The translations under genes and the position numbers were made by a program. This document shows positions 1-9,290 of a DNA stretch of 64,000 bases, piece after piece; position 1 is the stretch's first letter, and each line of letters opens with the position of its first letter. Origin of the DNA: G963678255 sp963678255 (GTDB taxonomy: Bacteria; Cloacimonadota; Cloacimonadia; Cloacimonadales; WRIO01). A model generated the notes under the pieces. It was not told the origin of the DNA. It searched no databases and was given only the letters and a program-made list of their open reading frames with translations. Location: NCBI GenBank assembly GCA_963678255.2, contig CAXXTW010000002.1, forward strand, positions 930,001 through 994,000, read 5' to 3'.

Positions 1-2711
1 AAAAGATAAGCCAGGATGTACAAAAAAAACCAAAAGGAGTTTTTACTACTTACCTTTTCCCCAATCCTTTAACCGGAGTTGAAGAAGAGAAACTATCCTA
101 TTCAATCCTAGTTCCCCAATTAAATGCTTATATAGGAACCGGCACCTACATGCAAATCATGACAAAAGAGCAGATGAAATTACTTAGATTTGGATATTAT
201 TTTTTTGTAACCGTCATAATACTATTTTTTATTCCATTATTCTTTCTTTTATTCTATCTTAATAAAAAGAATCAATTATTAAATCAGGAAATAAAGCAAA
301 ATCTAGTCAATCAGGAATTACATTACCTGAATGAGTTAAGATTGGAATCATTAGTAAACCTCAATCAGAAGTTTAATTCAAGTAAAGAAGAGCTGATAGA
401 TTTTACGATAAAAGAAATCATAAAATTAACCCAAAGCCAATTGGGATGTGTAGCATTTTTTAAGAGAGACAGACAATTACAATCGATGCACAGTTATGTA
501 TCAAAAGGCACGACATCACATTATTACAATCTATCTCTTTCAGATGTGAGACCTTTATGTGAAGAAGTTTTACAGAAGAATAATGCCATAATTCATAATA
601 CACCTATCACGATAGAAGGTGAAGATATATATATTGATGACATCAAGATATTCCGAAGCATGAATGTTCCTGTATTTGACAATGGTACTATCTGTTTAAT
701 AGCAGGAGTAGGCAATAAAGAAGAGGATTATCAGCAAAATGATTTAAGAATGGTTTCATTACTATTGGATGGATTGTTTCGTATCCTTCAAAAAAAAGAT
801 ATCGAAGAAGAAATTAACCTAAGTAGAGAAAATCTAAAAACGACGCTGAATTCTATAGGGGATGCAGTAGTGAGTGTAGATATTAATGGTTACATATTTA
901 AAATGAATGATAAAGCCGAGGAGATTTCTGAGTTTAAATATTCTCAACATAGAAAAGTAAAATTTGATCAGTTGTTTAAGCTATATAATCGAGAAAACCA
1001 TAACATAACTAAACGGATAACAGAGAAGATTGTCAATAATAGAAAAGCAGTGATGGAATCAGATCAAATTTCCATGACTAATCGATTGGGTGACAAGTAT
1101 TATGTTTCAGTCAACGCTTCTCCAATTTTGTCGACAAGCAATGAAATCACAGGTATAGTGTTTGCCATCAGAGATGTAACAGAAGAGGTCAGGTTAAGAC
1201 AGGAAGCAAGAGATAAAGATCTGATCTTTAGAACGATTTTTGAAACGAGTCCATTTCCCACAGAAATCAAAAGATACAACGATGGAACATATATAATGGT
1301 AAATCAGGCTTTTTTAAAAGCAAATAATTTACAGCTTGAGGAAGTCATTGGAAAGACGACAGTGGAAACTGGAATTTATTTACAAGAATATCCAAAGATA
1401 AAAGAAGATTTTCATAAAATAGGGAAGCTTGATAATGCCTATTTAAAAGGAAAGAATAAATTTGGTAATTTTGAGATAATTTGTTCATCCAGAATCATAG
1501 AAATAAACCAAGAAAAGTGTATTTTAACCATCAGTTCAGATATAACAGAAGTAAAAAAATTACAGGAACAGTTAAACCATGCACAAAAACTAGATGCAGT
1601 CGGGCAATTAGCTGGAGGTATCGCTCATGATTTTAACAATATGCTGGGAGGAATCTTAGGCACAGCTGAATTGATTTTGTTAAAAGACATGAATAAAACA
1701 GAAACAGAGAAATATTTAAATATGATCACAGATGCAGCAGAGAGAGCGTCAGAGCTAACTAAGAAGTTATTAATTTTCTCTAGAAAAGGGAAGATAGAAT
1801 CAACAGCCAACAATGTTCATAAAGCCGTGTTAGAGGCGGGTAATCTCTTAAAACGCAGTATCGATAAAAGAATTGAGATCATATTTGATCTTCAAGCAGA
1901 AGAATACACAGTGATTGGAGAATTTACTCAACTAATGAATGTATTTTTAAATTTGGGTATAAATTCTGGTCATGCCATGCCAGATGGCGGAAAACTAATA
2001 TATAGAAGTCGCACTGTAGAGTTGGATGAACAGTATTGCCTGGCAAGTCCATTCGAACTGATATCAGGTCAATATATTCTTATTGAAGTAGAAGATACAG
2101 GTACAGGTATAGACTCAGACGTTTTACCTAAAATATTTGAGCCATTTTTTACGACAAAAGATCAAGGAAAAGGAACGGGTTTAGGCTTATCGGCAGTCTA
2201 TGGTTCGGTCGTTCAGCATCATGGTGCGATTAGTGTCTATAGTGAGAAAAACAAGGGTACCCAATTCAATATTTATCTTCCTCTCAGTGAGAGAAGTATG
2301 CAGGAGAAAAACTATCAACAAGACGTTGTTAAAGGTAGCGGTTGTATTTTAGTAGTAGATGATGAAGAATTGATTCGTATCATGGCAAAGAATATTCTAG
2401 AGTATCTAGGTTATGAAGTATTGTTTGCAGAAAATGGGCAAGAAGCCATAGAAGTATTTAAGACAAATAAAGACAAGATTGATATCGTATTAATGGATAT
2501 GGTGATGCCTATCATGAATGGTAAAGAGAGTTTTTTCAAATTAAAGCAACTAGATCCAGAAGTAAAAGTAATTTTATGTTCAGGGTTTAGTCAGGAGAAA
2601 GATATCACAGAAATGAAGAATTCAGGATTAAAGGGATTTTTAAAAAAGCCATATCATACATTGGACATCAGTAAACATTTAGATAAAATATTAAAAGAAT
2701 ATAATTTATAA
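1..2711 (+). CDS. Hybrid sensor histidine kinase with Cache, GAF, PAS and receiver domains (5' partial)
   Basis: The reading frame is open from base 3 of the window, so the start lies outside. The first ~48 codons read like the end of an extracytoplasmic Cache sensor domain (an IGTGTY motif just before a membrane helix at about 180-250). Next come a GAF-like domain (about 330-800), two PAS domains (about 830-1190 and 1215-1550), a HisKA domain with phospho-accepting His in GGIAHDFNN (codon at 1626), a HATPase with N-box NLGINSGHAMP, DTGTG and GKGTGLGLS, and a C-terminal receiver with phospho-acceptor Asp in LMDMVMP (codon at 2496). It should sense an external small molecule and pass phosphate to its own receiver or to a separate regulator. 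The minus-strand NtrC-type regulator nearby is a possible partner, but they are not in one operon. Its last six bases overlap the convergent Omp85 gene. Confidence 0.9.
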   Translation, partial: KISQDVQKKPKGVFTTYLFPNPLTGVEEEKLSYSILVPQLNAYIGTGTYMQIMTKEQMKLLRFGYYFFVTVIILFFIPLFFLLFYLNKKNQLLNQEIKQNLVNQELHYLNELRLESLVNLNQKFNSSKEELIDFTIKEIIKLTQSQLGCVAFFKRDRQLQSMHSYVSKGTTSHYYNLSLSDVRPLCEEVLQKNNAIIHNTPITIEGEDIYIDDIKIFRSMNVPVFDNGTICLIAGVGNKEEDYQQNDLRMVSLLLDGLFRILQKKDIEEEINLSRENLKTTLNSIGDAVVSVDINGYIFKMNDKAEEISEFKYSQHRKVKFDQLFKLYNRENHNITKRITEKIVNNRKAVMESDQISMTNRLGDKYYVSVNASPILSTSNEITGIVFAIRDVTEEVRLRQEARDKDLIFRTIFETSPFPTEIKRYNDGTYIMVNQAFLKANNLQLEEVIGKTTVETGIYLQEYPKIKEDFHKIGKLDNAYLKGKNKFGNFEIICSSRIIEINQEKCILTISSDITEVKKLQEQLNHAQKLDAVGQLAGGIAHDFNNMLGGILGTAELILLKDMNKTETEKYLNMITDAAERASELTKKLLIFSRKGKIESTANNVHKAVLEAGNLLKRSIDKRIEIIFDLQAEEYTVIGEFTQLMNVFLNLGINSGHAMPDGGKLIYRSRTVELDEQYCLASPFELISGQYILIEVEDTGTGIDSDVLPKIFEPFFTTKDQGKGTGLGLSAVYGSVVQHHGAISVYSEKNKGTQFNIYLPLSERSMQEKNYQQDVVKGSGCILVVDDEELIRIMAKNILEYLGYEVLFAENGQEAIEVFKTNKDKIDIVLMDMVMPIMNGKESFFKLKQLDPEVKVILCSGFSQEKDITEMKNSGLKGFLKKPYHTLDISKHLDKILKEYNL

Positions 2712-4394
2712 CGAAGATTCCAATCCGAAATGAATAAATCCATCTAAAGGATGAGACCATTTTCCAGATTCATGGTGAAAAGCATAATCAATCCTCATCA
2801 ACCCCAATCGGGTATTAAAACGTAAACCTAATCCTATACCAAAAAGATCATTGAGAAAACTATTAATATCAGGTCGTTCATCCTGAACTATTCCATAATC
2901 CAAAAAGATAAATAAACGAGCATCCCTATCTATTAAATATCTAAGTTCCGTATTAATCCAGGCAATTTTGTTACCGCTAAAATTATCTTCTTTAAAACCT
3001 CTTAAAGAAAAAGTTCCACCAACTTTATATAAATCATAAAAAGATAATGATTTGTTTTCAATATATTTACCATTTAGTGAGGTAAAAAAGACATATTGAT
3101 TCGTTAATTTTTGAACAAAATCAAATTGTCCTTCTAGTGCTTGTCGTTTGATATTTACATTGTCTTTATCTTCCAGTATATATTTGTATCTGAAGTTAAA
3201 AGAAGACCCTTTTCTTGGGTTTTGAAGATAATCAAAGCCATTATATGACCAAAATAGCCCTGAGTAGTTTTGAGAGCTTTTTTCAATTGAATTATTAACT
3301 CTTGAGCCAGGATTTATATCATTAAGACCAAAAGAAATACCATAGCGATTATTTGTATCATAATAAAACAGATCAATGGAAGTAAGAACTTTTATGTAAG
3401 TAGAGTCCATTGTTTCTCTTTCAAAATTTAAGACACTGCCAATTTGTAAAGCATAAGGACCTGGTTCATAATATTCAAATTTGATATAGCTTTGGTCTTT
3501 ACGTAATCTTCTCCAGTTAAAATCAAGTGAACGATCAGCGCCAAAAAGATTTAGGAATTTAAAATTAAGAGAACCGACTAATTTACTTTCATTTTCAGTG
3601 TTATTATAGCCTAAAATTCCGCTAATTTTAGTCATTCTGGTTTCATTGATATTTAGGAGGAGAGTTTTTGGGTCTAAAGGGATAATTTTAGCATCTTGAA
3701 TATATTCTTTGAGATTCAGATTACTTTCAGCATTCTCAATAAGATTTTGAGTAATCAGGGTATTTTTTTTTAGACCGCAAATTTTTAGTAAAGACTTTTC
3801 AGTAGAAACTATTCCTTTATTTATGATAACATTTTCAAAAAAGCATTGTTTCCCTTCATCTACTTTGAGAATAAGAGTATAAAACTCTAGAAAATCCAAT
3901 CTGATAAAACTAATCTCAGTAAATAAAAAACCTCTTTCCAGATAGAGATTTAGAATTTTATTCTTAATAGTTTCTAAGTCATCGAGAGAATAGCTTTTCC
4001 CAGAAGGATTGATAATTGAATTTAGTTTATCTTTATTAAAATACTTAATCCCCTCATAGTCAATATCTTTGATTATAATTTTATTTTCTTCCTGAATATA
4101 AAAACAAATATTAATCAAAGCATTTGAGACGGGAACTTTATCAGGATATTGAACAATTACAAATCGCATCCCAATATTTGAATAATAGGATAAAATCCTC
4201 TGAGCATCATCATTAACCTGTTGATAATCAAGAGTATCTCCTTCATTACTTAAGATTACATTTTGAAGAATCTCATTTTTTACAAGATGATTTCCTGAGA
4301 AAATGATCTTATTGATAATAAACCCTTCATTCTCTGCAAAAAGAAAAGAAAACAAAAAGAATAGACAAATGAGTGTAAAAGTAAATTTTAGCAA
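2706..4394 (-). CDS. Omp85-family outer-membrane protein (POTRA plus surface-antigen barrel)
   Basis: The 562-residue product starts with a signal peptide (hydrophobic residues 5-19, cut near FLFA). Residues about 25-255 look like POTRA-type modules (for example GNHLVKNEIL, LYLERGF and VDEGKQCFFENV), and about 265-562 form a 16-strand type barrel of the bacterial surface antigen family, with LRGFKEDNF as the conserved loop motif and FGIGLGLRFNTRLG near the end. The size is smaller than BamA (about 800) and close to TamA or TpsB-like members, so a substrate-specific translocation or assembly role is more likely than the essential BamA. It lies 4 bases downstream of ispG on the same strand and is probably transcribed with it. 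Its 3' end overlaps the convergent kinase gene by 6 bases. Confidence 0.85.
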   Translation of the reverse strand: MLKFTFTLICLFFLFSFLFAENEGFIINKIIFSGNHLVKNEILQNVILSNEGDTLDYQQVNDDAQRILSYYSNIGMRFVIVQYPDKVPVSNALINICFYIQEENKIIIKDIDYEGIKYFNKDKLNSIINPSGKSYSLDDLETIKNKILNLYLERGFLFTEISFIRLDFLEFYTLILKVDEGKQCFFENVIINKGIVSTEKSLLKICGLKKNTLITQNLIENAESNLNLKEYIQDAKIIPLDPKTLLLNINETRMTKISGILGYNNTENESKLVGSLNFKFLNLFGADRSLDFNWRRLRKDQSYIKFEYYEPGPYALQIGSVLNFERETMDSTYIKVLTSIDLFYYDTNNRYGISFGLNDINPGSRVNNSIEKSSQNYSGLFWSYNGFDYLQNPRKGSSFNFRYKYILEDKDNVNIKRQALEGQFDFVQKLTNQYVFFTSLNGKYIENKSLSFYDLYKVGGTFSLRGFKEDNFSGNKIAWINTELRYLIDRDARLFIFLDYGIVQDERPDINSFLNDLFGIGLGLRFNTRLGLMRIDYAFHHESGKWSHPLDGFIHFGLESSL

Positions 4395-4398
4395 AGAG

Positions 4399-5445
4399 TT
4401 AAGACTCGCTAATTAATTTGATTAACTCATCTAGCAGTTCATTTTCAGGAACTCTTTTTAGGATTTCTCCCTTTTTAAAGAGAATACCCTGTCCTTTTCC
4501 TCCGGCAATGCCAAAATCAGCTTCTCTAGCTTCACCGGGGCCATTCACTTCACAACCCATTACAGCTACTGTTATTGGTTTATCATCAAATTTTTCAAGT
4601 GCTTTTTCAACCTGTTTAGCCAAATCAATGAGGTTTATATTTGTTCTTCCACAAGTGGGACAAGAGATAATTTCCAACCCTTTTTTTAAACCTAAAGCCC
4701 TTAGAATGTGTTTTGCTACCAAGACTTCCTGAATAGGATCTGCAGTAAGCGAGACTCGAATGGTATCTCCGATGCCTTCGGACAATAAAGTACCGATCCC
4801 AATTGAAGACTTAATTGTTCCAACAAAATCTGTACCAGCTTCGGTGATTCCCAAATGTAAAGGATAATTGCATTTTTCACTTAATAAACGATAAGATTGA
4901 ATAGTCAGAGGAACTGAAGAAGCTTTAACAGAAATCTTAATTTGATCGTAACTAAACTTCTCTAAAATTCTAACATGATCGAGGGCACTTTCGACAATTG
5001 CTTGTGCAGTGACTCCATACTTATCCAGTTTTGATTTTTCTAAAGATCCACTGTTCACACCAATACGAATGGGGATCAATCTTTCTTTCGCAACATCAAT
5101 AACCGCTTTGACTTTATCTTCTCCTCCGATATTACCCGGATTAAGTCGAAGAGCGTTAACCCCTTGTTTTATTGATTCAATAGCCAATTTATAATCAAAA
5201 TGAATATCAGCAATTAAGGGGATGGATATTGATTTTTTTATTTCTGAGATAGCTTTTGCTGCTTCCATGGTGGGAACAGCAACCCGAATGATATCGCAAC
5301 CCGCGTCTGTCAGTCTATTTATTTGATCAATTGTGCTCCGAATATCTTCAGTTTTTGTATTACACATACTTTGAATCGTGATTGGGTGATCTCCACCAAT
5401 GAAACGATTACCGATTTTTATAGTTTGAGTCATTTTTCTAAACAT
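4399..5445 (-). CDS. ispG: IspG (GcpE), 4-hydroxy-3-methylbut-2-enyl diphosphate synthase
   Basis: This is the penultimate enzyme of the MEP isoprenoid pathway, a cytoplasmic [4Fe-4S] enzyme reducing MEcPP to HMBPP. At 348 residues it has the short bacterial form without the plant-type insert. The TIM-barrel start (IKIGNRFIGGDHPITIQSM) and the cluster ligands C262 and C265 (SCPTCGRT) and C298 (VMGCEVNGPGEA) are visible. The start ATG is preceded by TAAGGAG, whose TAA is the stop codon of the upstream regulator, so translation of the two genes is probably coupled. Finding it behind a sigma-54 activator and ahead of an Omp85 gene is an unusual setting for ispG. Confidence 0.95.
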   Translation of the reverse strand: MFRKMTQTIKIGNRFIGGDHPITIQSMCNTKTEDIRSTIDQINRLTDAGCDIIRVAVPTMEAAKAISEIKKSISIPLIADIHFDYKLAIESIKQGVNALRLNPGNIGGEDKVKAVIDVAKERLIPIRIGVNSGSLEKSKLDKYGVTAQAIVESALDHVRILEKFSYDQIKISVKASSVPLTIQSYRLLSEKCNYPLHLGITEAGTDFVGTIKSSIGIGTLLSEGIGDTIRVSLTADPIQEVLVAKHILRALGLKKGLEIISCPTCGRTNINLIDLAKQVEKALEKFDDKPITVAVMGCEVNGPGEAREADFGIAGGKGQGILFKKGEILKRVPENELLDELIKLISES

Positions 5446-5454
5446 ATAAACTCC

Positions 5455-6888
5455 TTACATTCTTGAGCGTAAAGCACTGCGGGAAATCCCTAAGTATTCA
5501 GCAGTTTTACTTTTATTATCATTAAATTTTTTAAGCGCTTTTATGACGATTTCCTGATTAATTGCTTCCAGATTTATGGGATGATCAGGTAATTCAATTT
5601 TTCCTGATTCCAGAACAAAGCCACCATCAATTGGAAAATACTGATCATTATCCAGAAATTTCAAATATTGAGGTTTTAATTCAATATCATCATAAAGTAA
5701 GACAATTCTTTCAATCGTGTTTTGCAATTCTCTCACATTACCCAACCATTCATGTTGTTCCAGAATTTTAAGAGCTTCAGGATGGATCATGCGGAATCTT
5801 TTCTTTTTTGATTCAGCAAACTCAAGCAAGAACATTTGAGCTAAAGGAAGAATTTCATCTTTTCTTTCTCTGAGAGGGGGAACCATTATTTTAGCAACAT
5901 TTAAACGATAATAAAGATCAAGTCTGAATCTACCATCGTGAGACAATTCCAACAAATTTCTATTAGTAGCACAGATAAAGCGAACATCAAGTTTTATTTT
6001 TCTATTTCCACCCACTCTATAGATTTCTTGTTGCTGGATCGCTCTCAAGAGTTTTGGCTGAAGATCCAAAGGCATCTCCCCTATTTCATCCAAAAAGAGA
6101 GTTCCACCCTGAGCTAATTCCATTTTACCAATGCTGCCGCTTCTTTTCGCACCGGTAAAAGCACCTTCATCATAGCCAAAGAGTTCACTTTCAAAAAGAG
6201 AGGGGGTGATTGCTGCACAATTGATTGTAATAAAAGGCATGCTATTTTCACCATTGCCATAATGGATTTTTCTGGCGATAATTTCTTTACCAGTCCCAGT
6301 AGAACCTTCAATGAGAACAGGAAGAGAGCGGTCAGAATGTAGTTTTTGGCAAATATCCATGATAGATTTCATAGTTAAAGAAAAAATCCCAACATTTCCG
6401 ATTCCCACGATATTTGCATAAGCAGACTGATAGAAGCTTAGTTTTTTTCTAATATCTCCAGTCGCATTATCTAGTGTTTCATTAAATTCTTCTTTAAGCA
6501 GTTTATTTTCAGATAATAGAGATTGATGCTCTTCAATTTTTTCGAGAATGGAGGCTAATTCTTCAATGTTAACCGGTTTTTGCATATAATCATAAGCACC
6601 CGCTCTTAAAGCTCTAACAGCTGTATCAACATCAGCGTAGCCAGTGATCAATACGATATCGACATTTTTCCCTTTTGGATGATCTTTTATGGCTTCCAAC
6701 AAACTAACGCCAGTCATTTGAGGCATGCGAATATCACTAATAATGACAGGATAGTCGTTTTTTAACCAAGCCTCATAAGCTTCTTTACCATTTTTAAACT
6801 CAACAACCTTATGTCCTAACTGTTCAGAGATAAAATCGCTAACGGCTTCTCGGCTTAAATCTTCATCATCTACCAGCATAATATTCAT
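5455..6888 (-). CDS. NtrC-type sigma-54-dependent response regulator
   Basis: The product is 477 residues from the ATG at 6888, chosen because AAGGAG lies 7 bases upstream; a longer frame starting at 6915 lacks such a site. Order of domains: receiver (residues 1-120, phospho-acceptor D52 in SDIRMP), a linker, AAA+ ATPase (about 175-410, Walker A GSTGTGKE, the sigma-54 contact loop GAFTGA, Walker B TLFLDEIGE, arginine-rich LRERKDEI) and a Fis-type helix-turn-helix (KTAEYLGISRSALRSRM) at the extreme C-terminus. All residues needed to open sigma-54 promoters are present. It heads the ispG/Omp85 group. A histidine kinase partner is not in the same operon; the kinase at the window start is a candidate. 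Confidence 0.92.
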   Translation of the reverse strand: MNIMLVDDEDLSREAVSDFISEQLGHKVVEFKNGKEAYEAWLKNDYPVIISDIRMPQMTGVSLLEAIKDHPKGKNVDIVLITGYADVDTAVRALRAGAYDYMQKPVNIEELASILEKIEEHQSLLSENKLLKEEFNETLDNATGDIRKKLSFYQSAYANIVGIGNVGIFSLTMKSIMDICQKLHSDRSLPVLIEGSTGTGKEIIARKIHYGNGENSMPFITINCAAITPSLFESELFGYDEGAFTGAKRSGSIGKMELAQGGTLFLDEIGEMPLDLQPKLLRAIQQQEIYRVGGNRKIKLDVRFICATNRNLLELSHDGRFRLDLYYRLNVAKIMVPPLRERKDEILPLAQMFLLEFAESKKKRFRMIHPEALKILEQHEWLGNVRELQNTIERIVLLYDDIELKPQYLKFLDNDQYFPIDGGFVLESGKIELPDHPINLEAINQEIVIKALKKFNDNKSKTAEYLGISRSALRSRM

Positions 6889-6970
6889 AAAGCACTCCTT
6901 AAACATCAGCATCAACTAGTGATCTTAGAAAGAATAAAAAAAGAAAAATTCATGTCAATAAAAAAAAGAC

Positions 6971-7009
6971 TTGACAAGGGCGCTACTGTTTTATATAACT
7001 ACAACAGTA
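6971..7009 (+). promoter_or_regulatory. Promoter and palindromic operator of the GntR/ABC operon
   Basis: TTGACA (6971-6976) and TATAAC (6994-6999) are separated by 17 bases. A perfect 7-bp inverted repeat TACTGTT (6984-6990) / AACAGTA (7003-7009), with a 12-base centre, straddles the -10 box. Small GntR repressors of the YtrA type often bind such sites in their own promoters, so this is the likely operator of the following gene. Binding itself is inference. Confidence 0.7.
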
Positions 7010-7039
7010 TATAAGTTAAATGTAAAAGGAGGTGATCAA

Positions 7040-7405
7040 ATGAAGATATTTAGAGAAGATCAGCCCATTTATTTACAGTTAAGAGATCATATTGAAGATG
7101 CTATATTATCAGGAACCATAGCAGAAAATGATGCTCTTCCGTCACTCAGAACCATGGCGAAGGATTATAATTTAAATCCAATCACCATAGCCAATGCCTT
7201 AAGCTCATTAGTTGAAGAAGAGGTATTATTTAAAAAAAGAGGTATAGGAATATTTGTTTCTGAACATGCCAGAGAGAAGATCATTCTTCATCGTAAGGAT
7301 GGTTTTTTAAAGAGTCAAATCATCGAAGTTATCAAAAAAGCAAAGATGCTAGAGATCAAAAAGGCTTTATTAATCGAAAAAATCAATCAAATATATGGAG
7401 AATAG
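7040..7405 (+). CDS. GntR-family transcriptional regulator (YtrA type)
   Basis: The 121-residue product begins at ATG 7040, preceded by AAAGGAGGTGATC, an essentially perfect complement of the 16S rRNA 3' end. An upstream in-frame TTG at 6971 lies inside the promoter and is rejected. The N-terminal winged helix shows PIYLQLRDHIEDAILSG, LPSLRTMAKDYNLNPITI and KKRGIGIFV, typical of the GntR fold. There is only a short C-terminal helical tail (about 45 residues) instead of a ligand domain, which is the YtrA pattern. The next gene starts one base after its stop, so it very likely represses its own ABC transporter operon in response to a cell-envelope or drug signal. Confidence 0.9.
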   Translation: MKIFREDQPIYLQLRDHIEDAILSGTIAENDALPSLRTMAKDYNLNPITIANALSSLVEEEVLFKKRGIGIFVSEHAREKIILHRKDGFLKSQIIEVIKKAKMLEIKKALLIEKINQIYGE

Positions 7406-7406
7406 T

Positions 7407-8291
7407 ATGGAATCTATCTTTGAAGAGAAAAAAGAAACAGGATTTGCTTTTGAGATAAGTTCATTAGACAAATTCTTTGGAAAATTTCAGGCATTGAATA
7501 ATGTCAGTCTTAATATTCCCAAAGGGAAAATAATTGGGTTACTGGGGAAAAATGGAGCAGGCAAGTCCACCTTAATGCGATGTATGTTAGGATTTCTTCA
7601 TCATCAGGGATCTATAAAAGTTGAAGGTCAGGAATTAGAGCATAGAGATTCAAAAATATTTGAGAAAGTTGCCTTTATACCAGATGTATCAGGCTTGGAT
7701 GATCGTTTAACTGTTCAGCAAACCATAGATTATGTAGCAGGAGTCAATCCAAAATGGAATCAAGAAACATGTAATAAACTCATGGCAATCAGTTCTCTAC
7801 CGTTAAACAAAAAAGTAGGTCAATTATCAAAGGGGATGAAAACGAAATTATTCCTTTTAGTTACATTATCTTTGGATGTGAGAATCCTTTTACTGGATGA
7901 ACCGACATTAGGATTGGATATAGCTTTCAGAAAAGAGTTTTTTAATACAATCTTAGGTGAATTTTTTGATGAGAATAAAACAATAATCATTTCAACCCAT
8001 CAAGTAGAAGAGATTGAGCCGTTATTACAGGAAATCATTTTTATAGATAATGGCAAGATACTTCTTTATGAAGACATGGAGCAATTAAAAGACAAATATC
8101 GTATTGTCACAGTTACCAATGAATATAAAGATGAGCTAATCAGATACAACCCTAAGTTATTAACCAAAACCATTGGATATGTAAGCGGGTTATTACCTTC
8201 TGATATAGAAATACCTGGTGCCACCTATACAAGAGCACTGATTTCAGATATATTTTTAAGTGTTGTAGGAGGTTCTAATGAAACAGTTTAA
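7407..8291 (+). CDS. ABC transporter ATP-binding protein
   Basis: This 294-residue ATPase has Walker A GKNGAGKST, the signature LSKGMKTKL, Walker B ILLLDEPTLGLD and the switch histidine in STHQVEE. The start ATG 7407 is chosen over the in-frame ATG 7395 because GGAG (7397-7400) sits 6 bases ahead of 7407. A C-terminal extension of about 70 residues follows the nucleotide-binding domain, as in YtrB/EcsA-like exporters. It overlaps the downstream permease by 14 bases, and the permease ribosome site (GGAGG) lies inside its last codons. Together with the permease it should form an export-type ABC-2 transporter controlled by the GntR protein upstream. Confidence 0.93.
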   Translation: MESIFEEKKETGFAFEISSLDKFFGKFQALNNVSLNIPKGKIIGLLGKNGAGKSTLMRCMLGFLHHQGSIKVEGQELEHRDSKIFEKVAFIPDVSGLDDRLTVQQTIDYVAGVNPKWNQETCNKLMAISSLPLNKKVGQLSKGMKTKLFLLVTLSLDVRILLLDEPTLGLDIAFRKEFFNTILGEFFDENKTIIISTHQVEEIEPLLQEIIFIDNGKILLYEDMEQLKDKYRIVTVTNEYKDELIRYNPKLLTKTIGYVSGLLPSDIEIPGATYTRALISDIFLSVVGGSNETV

Positions 8292-9162
8292 AGCACTCAT
8301 TCTCAAAGAATATAATACTCATAAAAAGCAGTTTTTAGTAGCAATTTGGATAAATCTTGGTGTATATGCAGCTATAATTATTGGTTTAATTATCGATTTT
8401 GTACGTAATGGCAAATTAAATGTAATTAGTTTAAACTCATCAGATTTTGGTCAATTTTCTCCCGATTTGATCATGTGGGGAGTAAACTTCTTTTTAGCAA
8501 TCGTACCAGCAGTTCTAATTTTCTTTGTGGCAGGTGTTGTCACAGAAAACATTTTAAATGAAGATTTTAAGAAGAAGTGTGCCATCTTCCATTTATCTCA
8601 ACCAGTTAATCTTTGGAAGATAATTGGGAGTAAAGTTGCAGCTATCACAGGGATTTTCAGTATTGTCTTGTTATTGTTAACTTTACTGAACGGAATAGTT
8701 GTATCAACCATCATGAGTTTTTTGTTCAAATCAAATTTTGGTTATGGAATGATAGCAATGGTACAAAGTTACCTTCTCAATATTACTAACATCATCTTTT
8801 TCACTTCAATATCTTGGATATTTTCCTCAATGTTTACAGAAAAATCTGGCATAAAATCAGTGGGATTGATCATTGGATATGAAACAACAAGAGGTATATT
8901 GCTAAACATCTCAGGTATCAAACTCCCTTCCTTTGTTATGTATACAACAAAATTAGCTTTTAACAATTTACACACAGTGGGAGTGAACTTTCAAACTACT
9001 AAAAAGTTCTATACTATCCTTCCTCAAAATGATCAGTTAAGATTAATCATTCAGGAAACCTGGTTAAGTATTCTTAACGGAGAAATGGTATTAAAGCTTG
9101 TCATTAGTGTTGGTTTATTTGCGTTATCTTACTATTTCTATAAAAAAAGAGAGATATTATAA
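8278..9162 (+). CDS. ABC-2 type permease subunit
   Basis: This 294-residue membrane protein shows about six hydrophobic segments (near residues 20-40, 70-95, 125-150, 165-185, 195-210 and 270-288). It is the partner of the overlapping ATPase gene. The start ATG has GGAGG 5 bases upstream (GGAGGTTCTAATG). The N-terminus FKALILKEYNTHKKQF resembles ABC-2 exporter permeases. The substrate cannot be told from sequence; YtrA-controlled systems are often induced by cell-wall-active compounds. A strong terminator follows. Confidence 0.85.
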   Translation: MKQFKALILKEYNTHKKQFLVAIWINLGVYAAIIIGLIIDFVRNGKLNVISLNSSDFGQFSPDLIMWGVNFFLAIVPAVLIFFVAGVVTENILNEDFKKKCAIFHLSQPVNLWKIIGSKVAAITGIFSIVLLLLTLLNGIVVSTIMSFLFKSNFGYGMIAMVQSYLLNITNIIFFTSISWIFSSMFTEKSGIKSVGLIIGYETTRGILLNISGIKLPSFVMYTTKLAFNNLHTVGVNFQTTKKFYTILPQNDQLRLIIQETWLSILNGEMVLKLVISVGLFALSYYFYKKREIL

Positions 9163-9187
9163 TCATCTAATCAAATCATTCGATATG

Positions 9188-9219
9188 AAGGATACGTTTA
9201 AAGAACGTATCCTTTTTTT
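9188..9219 (+). terminator. Rho-independent terminator of the GntR/ABC operon
   Basis: An 11-bp perfect stem AAGGATACGTT / AACGTATCCTT with a 5-base loop (9199-9203) is followed by a run of seven T. It ends the operon 26 bases after the permease stop. Confidence 0.9.
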
Positions 9220-9290
9220 GTTTAAGAGAAAGGTATTTGTTGTATATGAATGGATAATATTTTCTGTAATCTATTGAATATTAGGTTGTT

